A stretch of 44,794 bases of DNA from Alphaproteobacteria bacterium (GTDB lineage Bacteria > Pseudomonadota > Alphaproteobacteria > Rickettsiales > UBA1997), in contig JAUROA010000037.1 in NCBI GenBank assembly GCA_030835745.1, positions 1 through 44,794 of the forward strand, given 5' to 3'. The notes under the pieces were generated by a model. The model was given only the letters and a program-made list of their open reading frames with translations. It was not told the origin of the DNA and searched no databases. The translations under genes and the position numbers were made by a program. Below, in pieces: positions 24,385-34,875 of the stretch (position 1 is the first letter of the stretch; each line of letters starts with the position of its first letter).

Positions 24385-25326
24385 ATGAAAACAGCAATAA
24401 TATTTCCCGGACAAGGTTCGCAAATGGTTGGAATGGGTAAAGATTTAAATGAAAATTTTGATATTGCAAAACAGGTATTTGAGGAAATTGACAATCTATT
24501 AAAATTTAACCTTAGTGACTTAATGTTTAATGGCCCGATTGAAGATTTGTCGCAAACGCAAAATACTCAGCCGGCATTAATGGCTGTTTCTATAGCGTTA
24601 ATTAAAGTTTTACAAAAAGAATTGGATAAAAAATTTTGTGATTTATGCGAAATTAGCGCAGGCCATTCTTTAGGGGAATATAGCGCACTTTGTGCTGCTG
24701 AATCATTTTCTATTGAGCAAACTGCTCATTTGCTTAAGATTAGAGGCAATGCTATGGCACAATGTGGCAAAAGAAACCAAGGGGCAATGGCGGCAATATT
24801 AGGTCTTGATATTGATATTGTTAAAGAAGTGGTCAAAAAAGCAGCGCAAGATGAGGTTTGTCATGTTGCTAATGATAATTCAATAGGGCAGGTTGTTATT
24901 TCTGGTCAAAAATCTGCAATTGATAGAGCTATTATTCTGGCCAAAGAATATGGTGCTAAAAGAGCAATAATGCTTCCTGTTAGTGGGGCATTTCACTCTC
25001 CATTAATGTTTGATGCTCAAGAAGAAATGGCTCAGGCCTTGAGTGACATGGGTATTAAAGATCCCACTGTGCCAATTATTGCCAATGTTACAGCTAATAA
25101 GGTTATAGATTCAAATTTAATTCCAGATTTATTAGTAAGGCAAATTACTGGATCGGTAAGATGGCGCGAGACTATGCTATATATGCAAAGTAATAATATT
25201 GAAAGGGTTATTGAAATTGGCTCAGGAAAGGTTTTGTGCGGTTTAGCGGCAAAAACATGTCCTAATATCAAGGCAATATCAATCAAAAATTATGATGATA
25301 TAAAAGACTTTATTTCAAATTATTAA
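24385..25326 (+). CDS. fabD: Malonyl-CoA:ACP transacylase
   Basis: 313 residues. FabD loads malonate onto acyl carrier protein for fatty acid synthesis. FPGQGSQMVGMG (7-18) forms the oxyanion region, GHSLGEYS contains the catalytic Ser95, and PVSGAFHSPLM contains the catalytic His. Length is normal. It follows the Hsp20-like gene by 3 nt and precedes the amidase by 2 nt, so the three likely form one transcript. Confidence 0.96.
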   Translation: MKTAIIFPGQGSQMVGMGKDLNENFDIAKQVFEEIDNLLKFNLSDLMFNGPIEDLSQTQNTQPALMAVSIALIKVLQKELDKKFCDLCEISAGHSLGEYSALCAAESFSIEQTAHLLKIRGNAMAQCGKRNQGAMAAILGLDIDIVKEVVKKAAQDEVCHVANDNSIGQVVISGQKSAIDRAIILAKEYGAKRAIMLPVSGAFHSPLMFDAQEEMAQALSDMGIKDPTVPIIANVTANKVIDSNLIPDLLVRQITGSVRWRETMLYMQSNNIERVIEIGSGKVLCGLAAKTCPNIKAISIKNYDDIKDFISNY

Positions 25327-25328
25327 TA

Positions 25329-26543
25329 GTGCGTTTATTTAGCCTGATTTTTTTTATATTTTTTTTGATATCACCATATTCTTATGCTAAAACAAAAATT
25401 AGCGCAATATCTTTTGGTGATGATAAAATTAAAATTATTGCACAAAATAATATTAACATTAAGTCATTTACTCTTGAAAAGCCGCCAAGAATTGTTGTTG
25501 ATCTTGAAAAGGCTTTTTTGGCTAAAAATATCACTAAGAATTTTAAGGCTTCATATTTTAAAAAGCTTCGCTTTTCTGATAATAGTAAATTGCGTTTAGT
25601 TTTTGATCTTAAAGAAAATATTTTAATTAAAGGGGTAAGCTCTAATAAAAGAAAAAATAATTTTATTATCGAGATTGATTTAGCAAAAAAAAATATTAAT
25701 AATCAGCAAGTAAAAAGTAAAAAAGTTAATTTTGCCGATTTTGTTTATGATAAAGTTGAAAAATTAGAAAGTAATAATTTAACTAAAAGCAAGGTAAAAT
25801 ATAATAGTAAAAAGATAGCTAATGCTAAGATTAGCACTGAAATAGTTAGAGATAAAAAATATAAGCCAATTATAGTCATTGATCCTGGGCATGGTGGAAA
25901 AGACCCAGGGGCAATTGGCCGCTACAATAAAACTAGAGAAAAAGATATAACATTATCTTATTCATTAGAATTATATAGGCAGCTAAAAAATACCAATAGA
26001 TTTAGAGTATTTTTAACAAGATCTAATGATAGATTTATTTCACTAAGAAATAGGGTTAAAATTGCCAGGAGAAAAAAGGCTGATTTATTCATTTCAATGC
26101 ATGCTAATGCTTCTACAAATAAAAAAATATCAGGATTTTCAATATATACACTTTCTGAAAAGTCTTCTGATAGACAGGCAGCAATGCTTGCTAAAAAAGA
26201 GAATAGATCTGATATAATTAATGGCATTAATTTTTCCGGGGCAAGTTCTGATATTGTTAAAATGATGATCGAAATGTCGCAAAGGGATAGCATGAATAAA
26301 TCGGCAAAATTTGCTAAATTCTCTGTAAAATCAATGCAAAATCATAATATAAATATATTGAAAAATGCTCATCGTTTTGCTGGTTTTGCGGTTCTAACTG
26401 CTCCTGATATGATTTCAGTTTTAGTTGAGATCGGATATTTGACTAATTATCGTGAAGAAAAGAATCTTAATAGCTATCGTTATCGCAAGAAAATTGTTAA
26501 AAGTTTAGTAAATGCTATAGAGCAATATTTTATAATTGCTTAA
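25329..26543 (+). CDS. amiC: N-acetylmuramoyl-L-alanine amidase, AmiC type
   Basis: 404 residues from a GTG start two bases after fabD. It has a signal peptide (about 1-20), an N-terminal AMIN-like domain (about 25-120) that targets the wall or septum, a Lys/Asn-rich linker, and a C-terminal Amidase_3 domain. Zinc ligands are visible in VIDPGHGGKDPGA, the Glu of TREKDI, and FISMHANAS. The catalytic Glu lies in VLVEIGYLTN. It cleaves the peptide from N-acetylmuramic acid during cell separation. The member (AmiA, AmiB or AmiC) is not settled by sequence; the AMIN domain favours AmiB/C. Confidence 0.92.
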   Translation: MRLFSLIFFIFFLISPYSYAKTKISAISFGDDKIKIIAQNNINIKSFTLEKPPRIVVDLEKAFLAKNITKNFKASYFKKLRFSDNSKLRLVFDLKENILIKGVSSNKRKNNFIIEIDLAKKNINNQQVKSKKVNFADFVYDKVEKLESNNLTKSKVKYNSKKIANAKISTEIVRDKKYKPIIVIDPGHGGKDPGAIGRYNKTREKDITLSYSLELYRQLKNTNRFRVFLTRSNDRFISLRNRVKIARRKKADLFISMHANASTNKKISGFSIYTLSEKSSDRQAAMLAKKENRSDIINGINFSGASSDIVKMMIEMSQRDSMNKSAKFAKFSVKSMQNHNINILKNAHRFAGFAVLTAPDMISVLVEIGYLTNYREEKNLNSYRYRKKIVKSLVNAIEQYFIIA

Positions 26544-26584
26544 ATCAATTTTAATACAAGCTCAAATTTTGCATAATATCAAAA

Positions 26585-26627
26585 ACCATCTTTCAAAAGT
26601 CATTTTAATTAAATCATTTTAAAGATG
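26585..26627 (-). terminator. Terminator candidate between amidase and VirB6-like gene
   Basis: CCATCTTTcAAAA (26585-26597) pairs with TTTTAAAGATGG (26616-26627), with one bulged base and an 18-nt loop. Read on the minus strand the stem is followed by TTTT, as expected after the VirB6-like gene. On the plus strand the T content is weak. Confidence 0.5.
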
Positions 26628-26709
26628 GATTTACTTTATAATGCCATTTTCTATCTATTATCCAAGCTATATTTTATGCTAAATATAGTATTATATATGG
26701 TAATTATTA

Positions 26710-29700
26710 TTAAACCTTCGTTTTATCTTCCGAGTCACCGTGAGCACTACTTTCTACTGGTCTGTTTGCTGAATCAGTAGAACTTCCAACAGCATTAGCA
26801 CCCCTATTTATTGCACCTTGATTTTGCTTACTATAATTTCTGACTGATTGAGCAGTATTTTTTGCTTTACTCATTTTGCGCTTCATTACTCTTGTGCCAC
26901 GTTTTTGTATTGATCTTGCAAAATTATATGATTTCTTGGTCATAGCCGATACCCCAGGAGTATCAGATTCTAGTCTTGAAGATCCCACTAATCTAGCAGC
27001 AAAGTCTGATATTTTATCAATAAATTTGGCAAATATATACATTAATAAAGCTGATTTAAATATGTGATTCACTCTTTCTTGGTTAAGATCTCTTAAAATT
27101 GGTATCCCAACTCCTAAGGCTTCAAAACCTGTTAAATCTGATTTTCCAAGATCAGCAATTTTAAATATGCAATAAATGCTATCATTAACCTCAGCCTCTC
27201 CTGACACTTTGCAATTAATAGTTGTTTGTGTTACGTCGCCACTGATAAGAATTATAATCTCAGCGCTACCAATGATTAAGTAATCAAACATTGATATCAT
27301 AATACCAAGATAGGCAAATAAAAATATTGGTTGTAAAGCATTACCAGCTAGTAATCTAGACCAACCGTCAAATATTTTTTTGGTTTTTTCAAATAAAATG
27401 CAGATAATAGTAATTGGAGAAATGTAAATTAGTAATGCAATTAAAATTATTGACATAATAAATATATGAAGAGCTCTTAATGTAAGAGAAATAAGGAAAA
27501 AGGCAAAAATAAATGTTGCAATAAAAAATATAACGCCCAGTCCACCAGTAAATAAAGCTGCAAGCATAATTAATAACATATTTGGTACAGAAATATTGGG
27601 TGTTAATCCAATTGCTTTTAATATTTTGCAGTCAAGTGTGTCCCAAACCTTAAGATAAGATTTTCCTGGTGGGTATTGAGCATTTTCATGATCCTCAATA
27701 TTTAGATAGTTATGTCTTGGAAATTTACAATCATCCATTCTTTTATTGACTCTTCTAGAAGATATTGCGTTTTTAGCAGCAGCAAGATTACCTTGTAAAG
27801 TTTCAATTGAAGCGATAAGACCATCTATTTCTGTTGCTAATTGGTCTATTTGTAAAGTTTTAGATTCTATTTTTTGTTTAAAAAGTGAAATACTCTCGTC
27901 ATTTTGACAAGGGGGATTTACAAGATCTACTGTTGTATGGTCATTGAAACATTTTTTTTGATCTTGCAAAATATCAACTTCATTTTGAGCATCAGCTATT
28001 TCTTTAAAATAGTCAATATAGCCTGTTTCAGCTTCAGCGCATTCTTCATCGAAATTTGAAAAGCAATCATCTTCAAAGTCTAATTTTACTTTAAACTTAC
28101 TACTCATAAAATCCTGTAGATTCTGCAATATTACAGCTCCAGTTTCAATATTAGCAGCTTCAGCTATAGGAAAAAGTAGTGCAAAATTTTCATCTGAGAG
28201 ATAATCTAATGCTGTAATATCAGTATCATATTCTGTTTCAGTGGTTAATTTTTGATATTGTTCTGATATTGGTTTGATAATATTTGTGTTTTTATAAGAT
28301 TTAAGAGCCTCGAATTGAGATGATAATTTTGTTGTTTCAGAAGATAATTCATCATTATTATTTTCAATTCTCTCTTCAAGATCTTTCTTATTTCGTATAT
28401 TAACTTGAAAATCAGAGATTCGTGTAACGATTACCAATCTTTCTGCTTCATCTAAAAATGATAAGTCTAAATCAGATAATTCTAAATCAGATATAGATTC
28501 TAGATCAGGTGAACTTATAGATGATGTAATACTACTAATTGACTGCTTATTTGTTTCATATTCAGCCTGTACAGTTTGTATACCATCTGGTAAAGCAAGA
28601 TCTTGATATTTTGTTACAAAATCAATTACTTCTCGATCTTTATAAAATTGTACTGCAGAAGAATAAGATGTACCCTCTTTGATTTTTCTGGTTAACTTAA
28701 TATATGAATTGCCATACTTATTAGAATTTAATCTTAAGAAATCATAAGCTGGTTTAATAGCGTTGCATATTTTTCTAAGATCATAAGATACTTCATTTTT
28801 CTGATCTTGATCTAAATAATCAATGAAATAAGGATCACTTGAAGTATATTTGCCACAAAAAAAATTCTTAATATTTGTAACTATACCTTTTTTGTCAAAC
28901 ATTATAGATTGAACTGGAAAATGTGATGATAGCTCTTCGTGTAATTGAGAAATTAATTGTTTATAAACATTAAATTGTGAATATACCCGCGTTATTGTAG
29001 CATTAGGTGCTATACCTTTGATCTCTTTGTTAGCTTTTGATACGCCCAAAGTTACAGCTTCCTTAATTTGATCAACTTTTTTTGCTTCATTATAGTTACT
29101 TATTGTTTCTATCTCTGATTTTTTAGTATCACCGATATTTTGCGATATATAAACGTCTAATTCTGCAATAATTGCTGCATGTTTTTCAAGTAATGAGCCA
29201 TCGCTATTGGCATCTATAATTCCTTGAGCAATATCAATTTTTTCAATATTGCCAGTTTCAATATCATTTTTAAAGTCCAGAAATTCTGAATTAGAATCTG
29301 TCAAATATTGATCAAATTCATTATCAAGATCTTGAATCTTGGTGCTAAAAATATCTAGCAAGTCTTGTTTTGAAAATGAGTCGATTGCATTTTGAGCAAT
29401 ATCCACTTGACCTTGAAATTGTGCATTTTCTTGGGCAATTCTTTGCCCTAAATTATCTGATTCAATAATTTTACTTTTATATTGATCAATATTTGATTCA
29501 AATTGCCCTATATCGCGCATAATGTCACTATAGGCTGTTTGTAATTCTGAAATTTTACTTCCTTGTTGATCTTTTTGCAATTCTTTCTCTTGAAGTATTT
29601 TCAATTTAGGGGGAAGTTCTTCTTCATCTATACTATTAATCCTTTGTTGTAAAACTGATTTTTTACGTCTAAAATCTGCCCTTTCTCTTATAAAAGAATC

Positions 29701-31893
29701 TTTTTCTGCAATTTTGCCTTTTTTAATGCTTTCTAAATTATCAGTATCAGTTAAAGATTGACTTTTCCTTCTTGAATTGTCGGTTAAAACAAAATCTTTA
29801 TAAGGTATAAATGTTATTTCAGAAAATTGAGTTGATGAGTCAATAATTCCTTCGATAAGATAATCTTGCCAGGCAGTTCCTAATACGAAATACATTACAA
29901 CAATAAATTTAAGCAAGAATGTAAAAATTACTTTACTCTTAAGAGACTCAGAGGCTGATAATAATATTGTGCCACCAAAAAATATTACAGCTAATATCAT
30001 GGCAATTTTAATGACTTGCAAAAATTTATCTTTAATTGTTTGTAAAATTGATTTATATTTTTCATCTAGTAACTCTCCTTCCTTATATTCATATTCGTCA
30101 TTTGGACATTTGCCATCTTTATCAGGAAAAACTTTTAGACCTTGACTACTACTTTTACATTTTGTTTCAGAAGCTCTGTTAAGTAAAAAATTAACAATTG
30201 TTTCCTTAAAGCATTGAGCAATTGGTGCAGAAAAATGTTTAGAATTTTTTAGTAAAATGTCGCTCTCATATTTTAGGTGATTTTGCGAGTCTCCCCTTAA
30301 ATTTTTACATGCCTTTGAGATATATGCACCACTCTTGCCAGAAAAATTCATTTCAAAATCTGAAGTTGAATATCCTGACTTCACGCAATGATTAAGATAT
30401 TGACAGAAATTTACCTTTTTATTATTGCCTGCTTCCTCATTTTCAAGTAGAGTCTCTGTACCAAAGCCAACAGAGTAATTAAAAGGACAAACCGAATAAG
30501 AATGGGCGCAAATATATCCATTATGTTCTGGCTTTTGAGCGCGATATGCATAATAAGTTACATTTGTCATCATACATTTTTCTCCGGCTGTGCAAAAAGT
30601 ATATTCTTGAAAAGGTTTATCATTTACTATATCAGGTTGATTATATACTAGCTCTTGCACATCTGTGTTTGCTGCACTTAAATCTATGTATGATGGTATA
30701 ATTCTCTCGCGCTCAATACAAATTGTTTCTAAAGATTTTTTAAGGCAGCAATCATATGCTTCTCTCATTTCTGGATCATCTCTTAATGTTCTATTTACAG
30801 GCTTAAATCTTTCGCAGGCAAAATTATTGTTATGACCCGAATGAGATGCGGGACCTGTAAAATAATATCTTTGATTTTTTTTATTGTTACTATAGCCAAG
30901 AGTATTTTTGAAATAATTCATTTTTTCCTCTTCATGTGAAGAGTAGAAGGGGTTTTTACAAGCTGAGTTTGATCTGTCAATATATTCAATGCCGCTAAAA
31001 AGATATTCTCTAAAAAATTTGTTTGTTATTTCTCTTTCCTTATTTTTGTTAATATCATCTTCAGTAGATCCAAAACCCATTTCTTCGCAATTGCTAAATC
31101 CATCTCTTATCTTGTTTAATTCTAGATTTTTACTATTACTATTAAATAAATTTAAAATACATTTTTGATAAGGTCCTCTATCTTCAACAGCATTATTTTT
31201 ACTAACCTCACCTTCTCTCTCATTTTCATTGTCTTTCCAACCATTCCATTCTGACCCGCAAATGATTGCTCTTTTTGATTCCGAGGCTGCAACACCATAT
31301 ATTATGGCAAGGGATGATAATGCTGCACTTAGTGTAATGCCATACACTGCAGATGCAGTGCAGCATCTTGCTGCTGATTGTGTTGCAGCCACTCCAAGAC
31401 CGCTTCCTGGATTTAAAGCAGTTAATGCTGCAGCTTCAGCACTTCTTTTGGCGCAATTTAATGTACCGGCAATACCTTTTAGTGCTTGGGTTGTTATATC
31501 AATTGGAATAACAGGTGGCGATGGTATTCCTGGAATTGCAAAGATAGGATCTTGGACACAAGTCAAATCAACAGCTAAACCCTGTAGGGCTAATATTGAT
31601 GCAAATGTTGCAATATATGCAATGCAATGATCATTTCCTTGATCGATATTGGTGTCAATACTTCTTGCTGCTGGATCAAAAATAGTTAAATTTCCTGAAT
31701 TACATTTACCATCTACATATGAACTTCCTTTATGTGTCTCTGGATCGTTGATATCAAATTTTGCTCCATCGTAATTTCTAGGGCTATCGTAAAATAAACC
31801 TTTTGCAAGAGCGTAAGAGGATGTTTGGGTTGTAATGATTATAAGTGATAATATGGTGATAAAAAACTTTTTTAAAATTAACTTAATTTTCAA
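26710..31893 (-). CDS. Giant VirB6/TrbL-like type IV secretion protein
   Basis: 1727 residues. A signal sequence (1-31) leads into a Cys-rich extracytoplasmic region (to about 620). Two close transmembrane helices follow (about 625-675), then a long charged coiled-coil region (about 700-1390) and a cluster of transmembrane helices (about 1430-1550, with another near 1617). The last block, with WSRLLAGNALQPIFLFAYLGIM, resembles the VirB6/TrbL core that lines the inner-membrane channel of type IV secretion systems. Rickettsiales carry several oversized VirB6 paralogues, but these usually sit beside virB4; here it stands with hisG only. The C-terminus is basic and Ser/Asn-rich. It overlaps hisG by 11 nt. 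Confidence 0.8.
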   Translation of the reverse strand: MKIKLILKKFFITILSLIIITTQTSSYALAKGLFYDSPRNYDGAKFDINDPETHKGSSYVDGKCNSGNLTIFDPAARSIDTNIDQGNDHCIAYIATFASILALQGLAVDLTCVQDPIFAIPGIPSPPVIPIDITTQALKGIAGTLNCAKRSAEAAALTALNPGSGLGVAATQSAARCCTASAVYGITLSAALSSLAIIYGVAASESKRAIICGSEWNGWKDNENEREGEVSKNNAVEDRGPYQKCILNLFNSNSKNLELNKIRDGFSNCEEMGFGSTEDDINKNKEREITNKFFREYLFSGIEYIDRSNSACKNPFYSSHEEEKMNYFKNTLGYSNNKKNQRYYFTGPASHSGHNNNFACERFKPVNRTLRDDPEMREAYDCCLKKSLETICIERERIIPSYIDLSAANTDVQELVYNQPDIVNDKPFQEYTFCTAGEKCMMTNVTYYAYRAQKPEHNGYICAHSYSVCPFNYSVGFGTETLLENEEAGNNKKVNFCQYLNHCVKSGYSTSDFEMNFSGKSGAYISKACKNLRGDSQNHLKYESDILLKNSKHFSAPIAQCFKETIVNFLLNRASETKCKSSSQGLKVFPDKDGKCPNDEYEYKEGELLDEKYKSILQTIKDKFLQVIKIAMILAVIFFGGTILLSASESLKSKVIFTFLLKFIVVMYFVLGTAWQDYLIEGIIDSSTQFSEITFIPYKDFVLTDNSRRKSQSLTDTDNLESIKKGKIAEKDSFIRERADFRRKKSVLQQRINSIDEEELPPKLKILQEKELQKDQQGSKISELQTAYSDIMRDIGQFESNIDQYKSKIIESDNLGQRIAQENAQFQGQVDIAQNAIDSFSKQDLLDIFSTKIQDLDNEFDQYLTDSNSEFLDFKNDIETGNIEKIDIAQGIIDANSDGSLLEKHAAIIAELDVYISQNIGDTKKSEIETISNYNEAKKVDQIKEAVTLGVSKANKEIKGIAPNATITRVYSQFNVYKQLISQLHEELSSHFPVQSIMFDKKGIVTNIKNFFCGKYTSSDPYFIDYLDQDQKNEVSYDLRKICNAIKPAYDFLRLNSNKYGNSYIKLTRKIKEGTSYSSAVQFYKDREVIDFVTKYQDLALPDGIQTVQAEYETNKQSISSITSSISSPDLESISDLELSDLDLSFLDEAERLVIVTRISDFQVNIRNKKDLEERIENNNDELSSETTKLSSQFEALKSYKNTNIIKPISEQYQKLTTETEYDTDITALDYLSDENFALLFPIAEAANIETGAVILQNLQDFMSSKFKVKLDFEDDCFSNFDEECAEAETGYIDYFKEIADAQNEVDILQDQKKCFNDHTTVDLVNPPCQNDESISLFKQKIESKTLQIDQLATEIDGLIASIETLQGNLAAAKNAISSRRVNKRMDDCKFPRHNYLNIEDHENAQYPPGKSYLKVWDTLDCKILKAIGLTPNISVPNMLLIMLAALFTGGLGVIFFIATFIFAFFLISLTLRALHIFIMSIILIALLIYISPITIICILFEKTKKIFDGWSRLLAGNALQPIFLFAYLGIMISMFDYLIIGSAEIIILISGDVTQTTINCKVSGEAEVNDSIYCIFKIADLGKSDLTGFEALGVGIPILRDLNQERVNHIFKSALLMYIFAKFIDKISDFAARLVGSSRLESDTPGVSAMTKKSYNFARSIQKRGTRVMKRKMSKAKNTAQSVRNYSKQNQGAINRGANAVGSSTDSANRPVESSAHGDSEDKTKV

Positions 31894-32539
31894 TATCTAT
31901 TTTTAAAAAATTAGTTACAAAATCATTAATAGATTTATTTTTTTGTATAAAGGCAGCCTTATTAGCAATTAAATATGAGCTGACTTTTAGAATTTTCATA
32001 TTTTCTATCATATTATTAGATTTTAATGTTTTACCAGTATCCACTAGGTCAATAATATAATCTGCTAAACCAATTTTGGCAGCAATTTCAATTGCGCCAT
32101 TTAATTTAATAATTTGCGCTTGAATACCATATTGATTAAAAAATTTTGTTGTAAGATTGACATATTTTGTGGCTACTTTGATTTTATTGATATTTTGTAA
32201 ATCCAAGATGTCCTTACAACTTGCAATTGATAGGCGGCATTTTCCTATATTTAGGTCAATTAAACGATATATTTCTTCTGAATTAAATTCTTCAATAACA
32301 TCAAGTCCGGCAATTCCTATATCAGCGCCTCCATATTCTACAAACGTTGCAACATCAAATGATCTGACCTTGATAACTTCAATATTTTTGATATTGGTTT
32401 TGAAAATTAGCTTTCTTGTAGAGTCTTGATAGAAGCTATCTTCAATCTTGAATTCTATATTTTTAAATATTTGTTCAAGACCAGCCAAAATTCTTCCTTT
32501 TGGTATAGCTAGTAGTAATTTATCATTTGATAAAGTCAT
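31883..32539 (-). CDS. hisG: ATP phosphoribosyltransferase catalytic subunit, short form
   Basis: 218 residues, the short HisG form that lacks the C-terminal regulatory domain and needs the HisZ partner. It catalyses the first step of histidine synthesis, ATP plus PRPP. Visible elements are LAIPKGRIL at the start, FVEYGGADIGIAGLDVI, and the PRPP-loop-like IIDLVDTGKTLKSN. No other his gene is nearby, so any pathway would have to be encoded elsewhere. It directly precedes, and overlaps, the VirB6-like gene, an unusual pairing. Confidence 0.93.
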   Translation of the reverse strand: MTLSNDKLLLAIPKGRILAGLEQIFKNIEFKIEDSFYQDSTRKLIFKTNIKNIEVIKVRSFDVATFVEYGGADIGIAGLDVIEEFNSEEIYRLIDLNIGKCRLSIASCKDILDLQNINKIKVATKYVNLTTKFFNQYGIQAQIIKLNGAIEIAAKIGLADYIIDLVDTGKTLKSNNMIENMKILKVSSYLIANKAAFIQKNKSINDFVTNFLKIDIEN

Positions 32540-32596
32540 AATATCAAAAAAAATTTATATAATATATATTATAGCAAAAATTTACATTTTAGTAAA

Positions 32597-33763
32597 TTAA
32601 TAATTTTTCATATATCTTATTAGAAATAAATAGCTATTTTTACGATATAGTTTTGTAAGATATTTTTCTTCAAAAAGGTTATATCCAGCTTTGATTATAA
32701 GATTATCGTAGAATTTACTATTGTTAAAATTATATCCAGCACTTATCTCGGTTAATTTATTGCTGGAATTTGATAAGATTTTATTATTAGTGTTAAGCCA
32801 TGTTTTGGCAAATGTTAATTGGAAATTATTATATAAATTTATTATATTATTTATGCTGTGATATTTTTCACTAATATGTTTATTGCCGTCAAGATTGTCA
32901 ATTTTTACAAATTCATATAAAGTATCTATATTAAAATTATAGTAAATAGGTATATGATAATTAAAACCTGCAGCATATGATTTTTGGTGACTCAGCTTTA
33001 TTTTATCAATATTATTTTTATTAGTCAGCGATTTATTAACCATGCCAAAATGGTATTGCAGATATTCTTTACTATTATATTTTTCGCCAAAGTCAAAATT
33101 AATATTAACCGTAAATAAATATGACTTTAATCCAGATTGAGATTTAATTTTATCATTGACCCTGTTGGTTATAATTGAGTTATCAAGATATTTATCATCA
33201 TCTTGAAATATTGCAAAATTGAAATTATATTTACCATTTAACTGCTCATTGCCATATGAATATTTAGTTAAAAAACCAATTTTTTCTGATTGTTGGTAAT
33301 TTTTGGCTAATTTATGAGACATTATTCCTCTTTGCCATTTCCAGGCTTTGCCAAAATATAAGTTCATTTTACCAGCCTTAAATAATAAATTATCATTTAA
33401 TTGGTAATTAATGTTAATTTCTCTAAGATAGAGGGCAAAATTATCGAAATATCTATTTTTGCTATTTGGTGTGTTGGGATTATCTTCTTTTTGACCTTTT
33501 ATGTATGTTTTGACAAAGAATTTTTTATTAAAATAAAAATTACTATATTGTCTAACTTTAAAATTAGCCTCGTGAAAGTTGGAGCTTGCTTTGGTTGTTT
33601 TGTAGTTATCTATATAGTTTATTTCATTAATTATTTTAGATTTAATTTTAAACTTATCATTTTTATTTTCTGCTTTTGTAATTTGCGCATGAGCGTTAAT
33701 TTTATATAAAAATAATAGATTAATTAATAAAATAAATTTAAAAGTTTTTAATAATTTAATCAT
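32597..33763 (-). CDS. Outer-membrane beta-barrel protein, unknown
   Basis: 388 residues. A signal peptide (about 1-26, ending AHAQ) is followed by alternating aromatic and polar strands typical of a barrel (for example FNFAIFQDDDK, YLQYHFGMVNK) and a C-terminal strand ending in an aromatic residue (LFLIRYMKNY). An aromatic last residue is the usual signal for BAM-mediated insertion. The barrel may have about 16 strands. I cannot assign a family or substrate. It is divergent from ilvC and shares the 85-bp intergenic region with it. Confidence 0.7.
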   Translation of the reverse strand: MIKLLKTFKFILLINLLFLYKINAHAQITKAENKNDKFKIKSKIINEINYIDNYKTTKASSNFHEANFKVRQYSNFYFNKKFFVKTYIKGQKEDNPNTPNSKNRYFDNFALYLREININYQLNDNLLFKAGKMNLYFGKAWKWQRGIMSHKLAKNYQQSEKIGFLTKYSYGNEQLNGKYNFNFAIFQDDDKYLDNSIITNRVNDKIKSQSGLKSYLFTVNINFDFGEKYNSKEYLQYHFGMVNKSLTNKNNIDKIKLSHQKSYAAGFNYHIPIYYNFNIDTLYEFVKIDNLDGNKHISEKYHSINNIINLYNNFQLTFAKTWLNTNNKILSNSSNKLTEISAGYNFNNSKFYDNLIIKAGYNLFEEKYLTKLYRKNSYLFLIRYMKNY

Positions 33764-33778
33764 TAAATAATAAGTTTG

Positions 33779-34868
<1,090 letters not shown>

Positions 34869-34875
34869 CTAGTAA

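Noticed and set aside
31229-31630. Plus-strand open frame of 133 codons inside the VirB6-like gene
   Set aside because: It is antisense to a long gene with clear membrane and export features, has no own start context, and its composition mirrors the Ala-rich sense strand.
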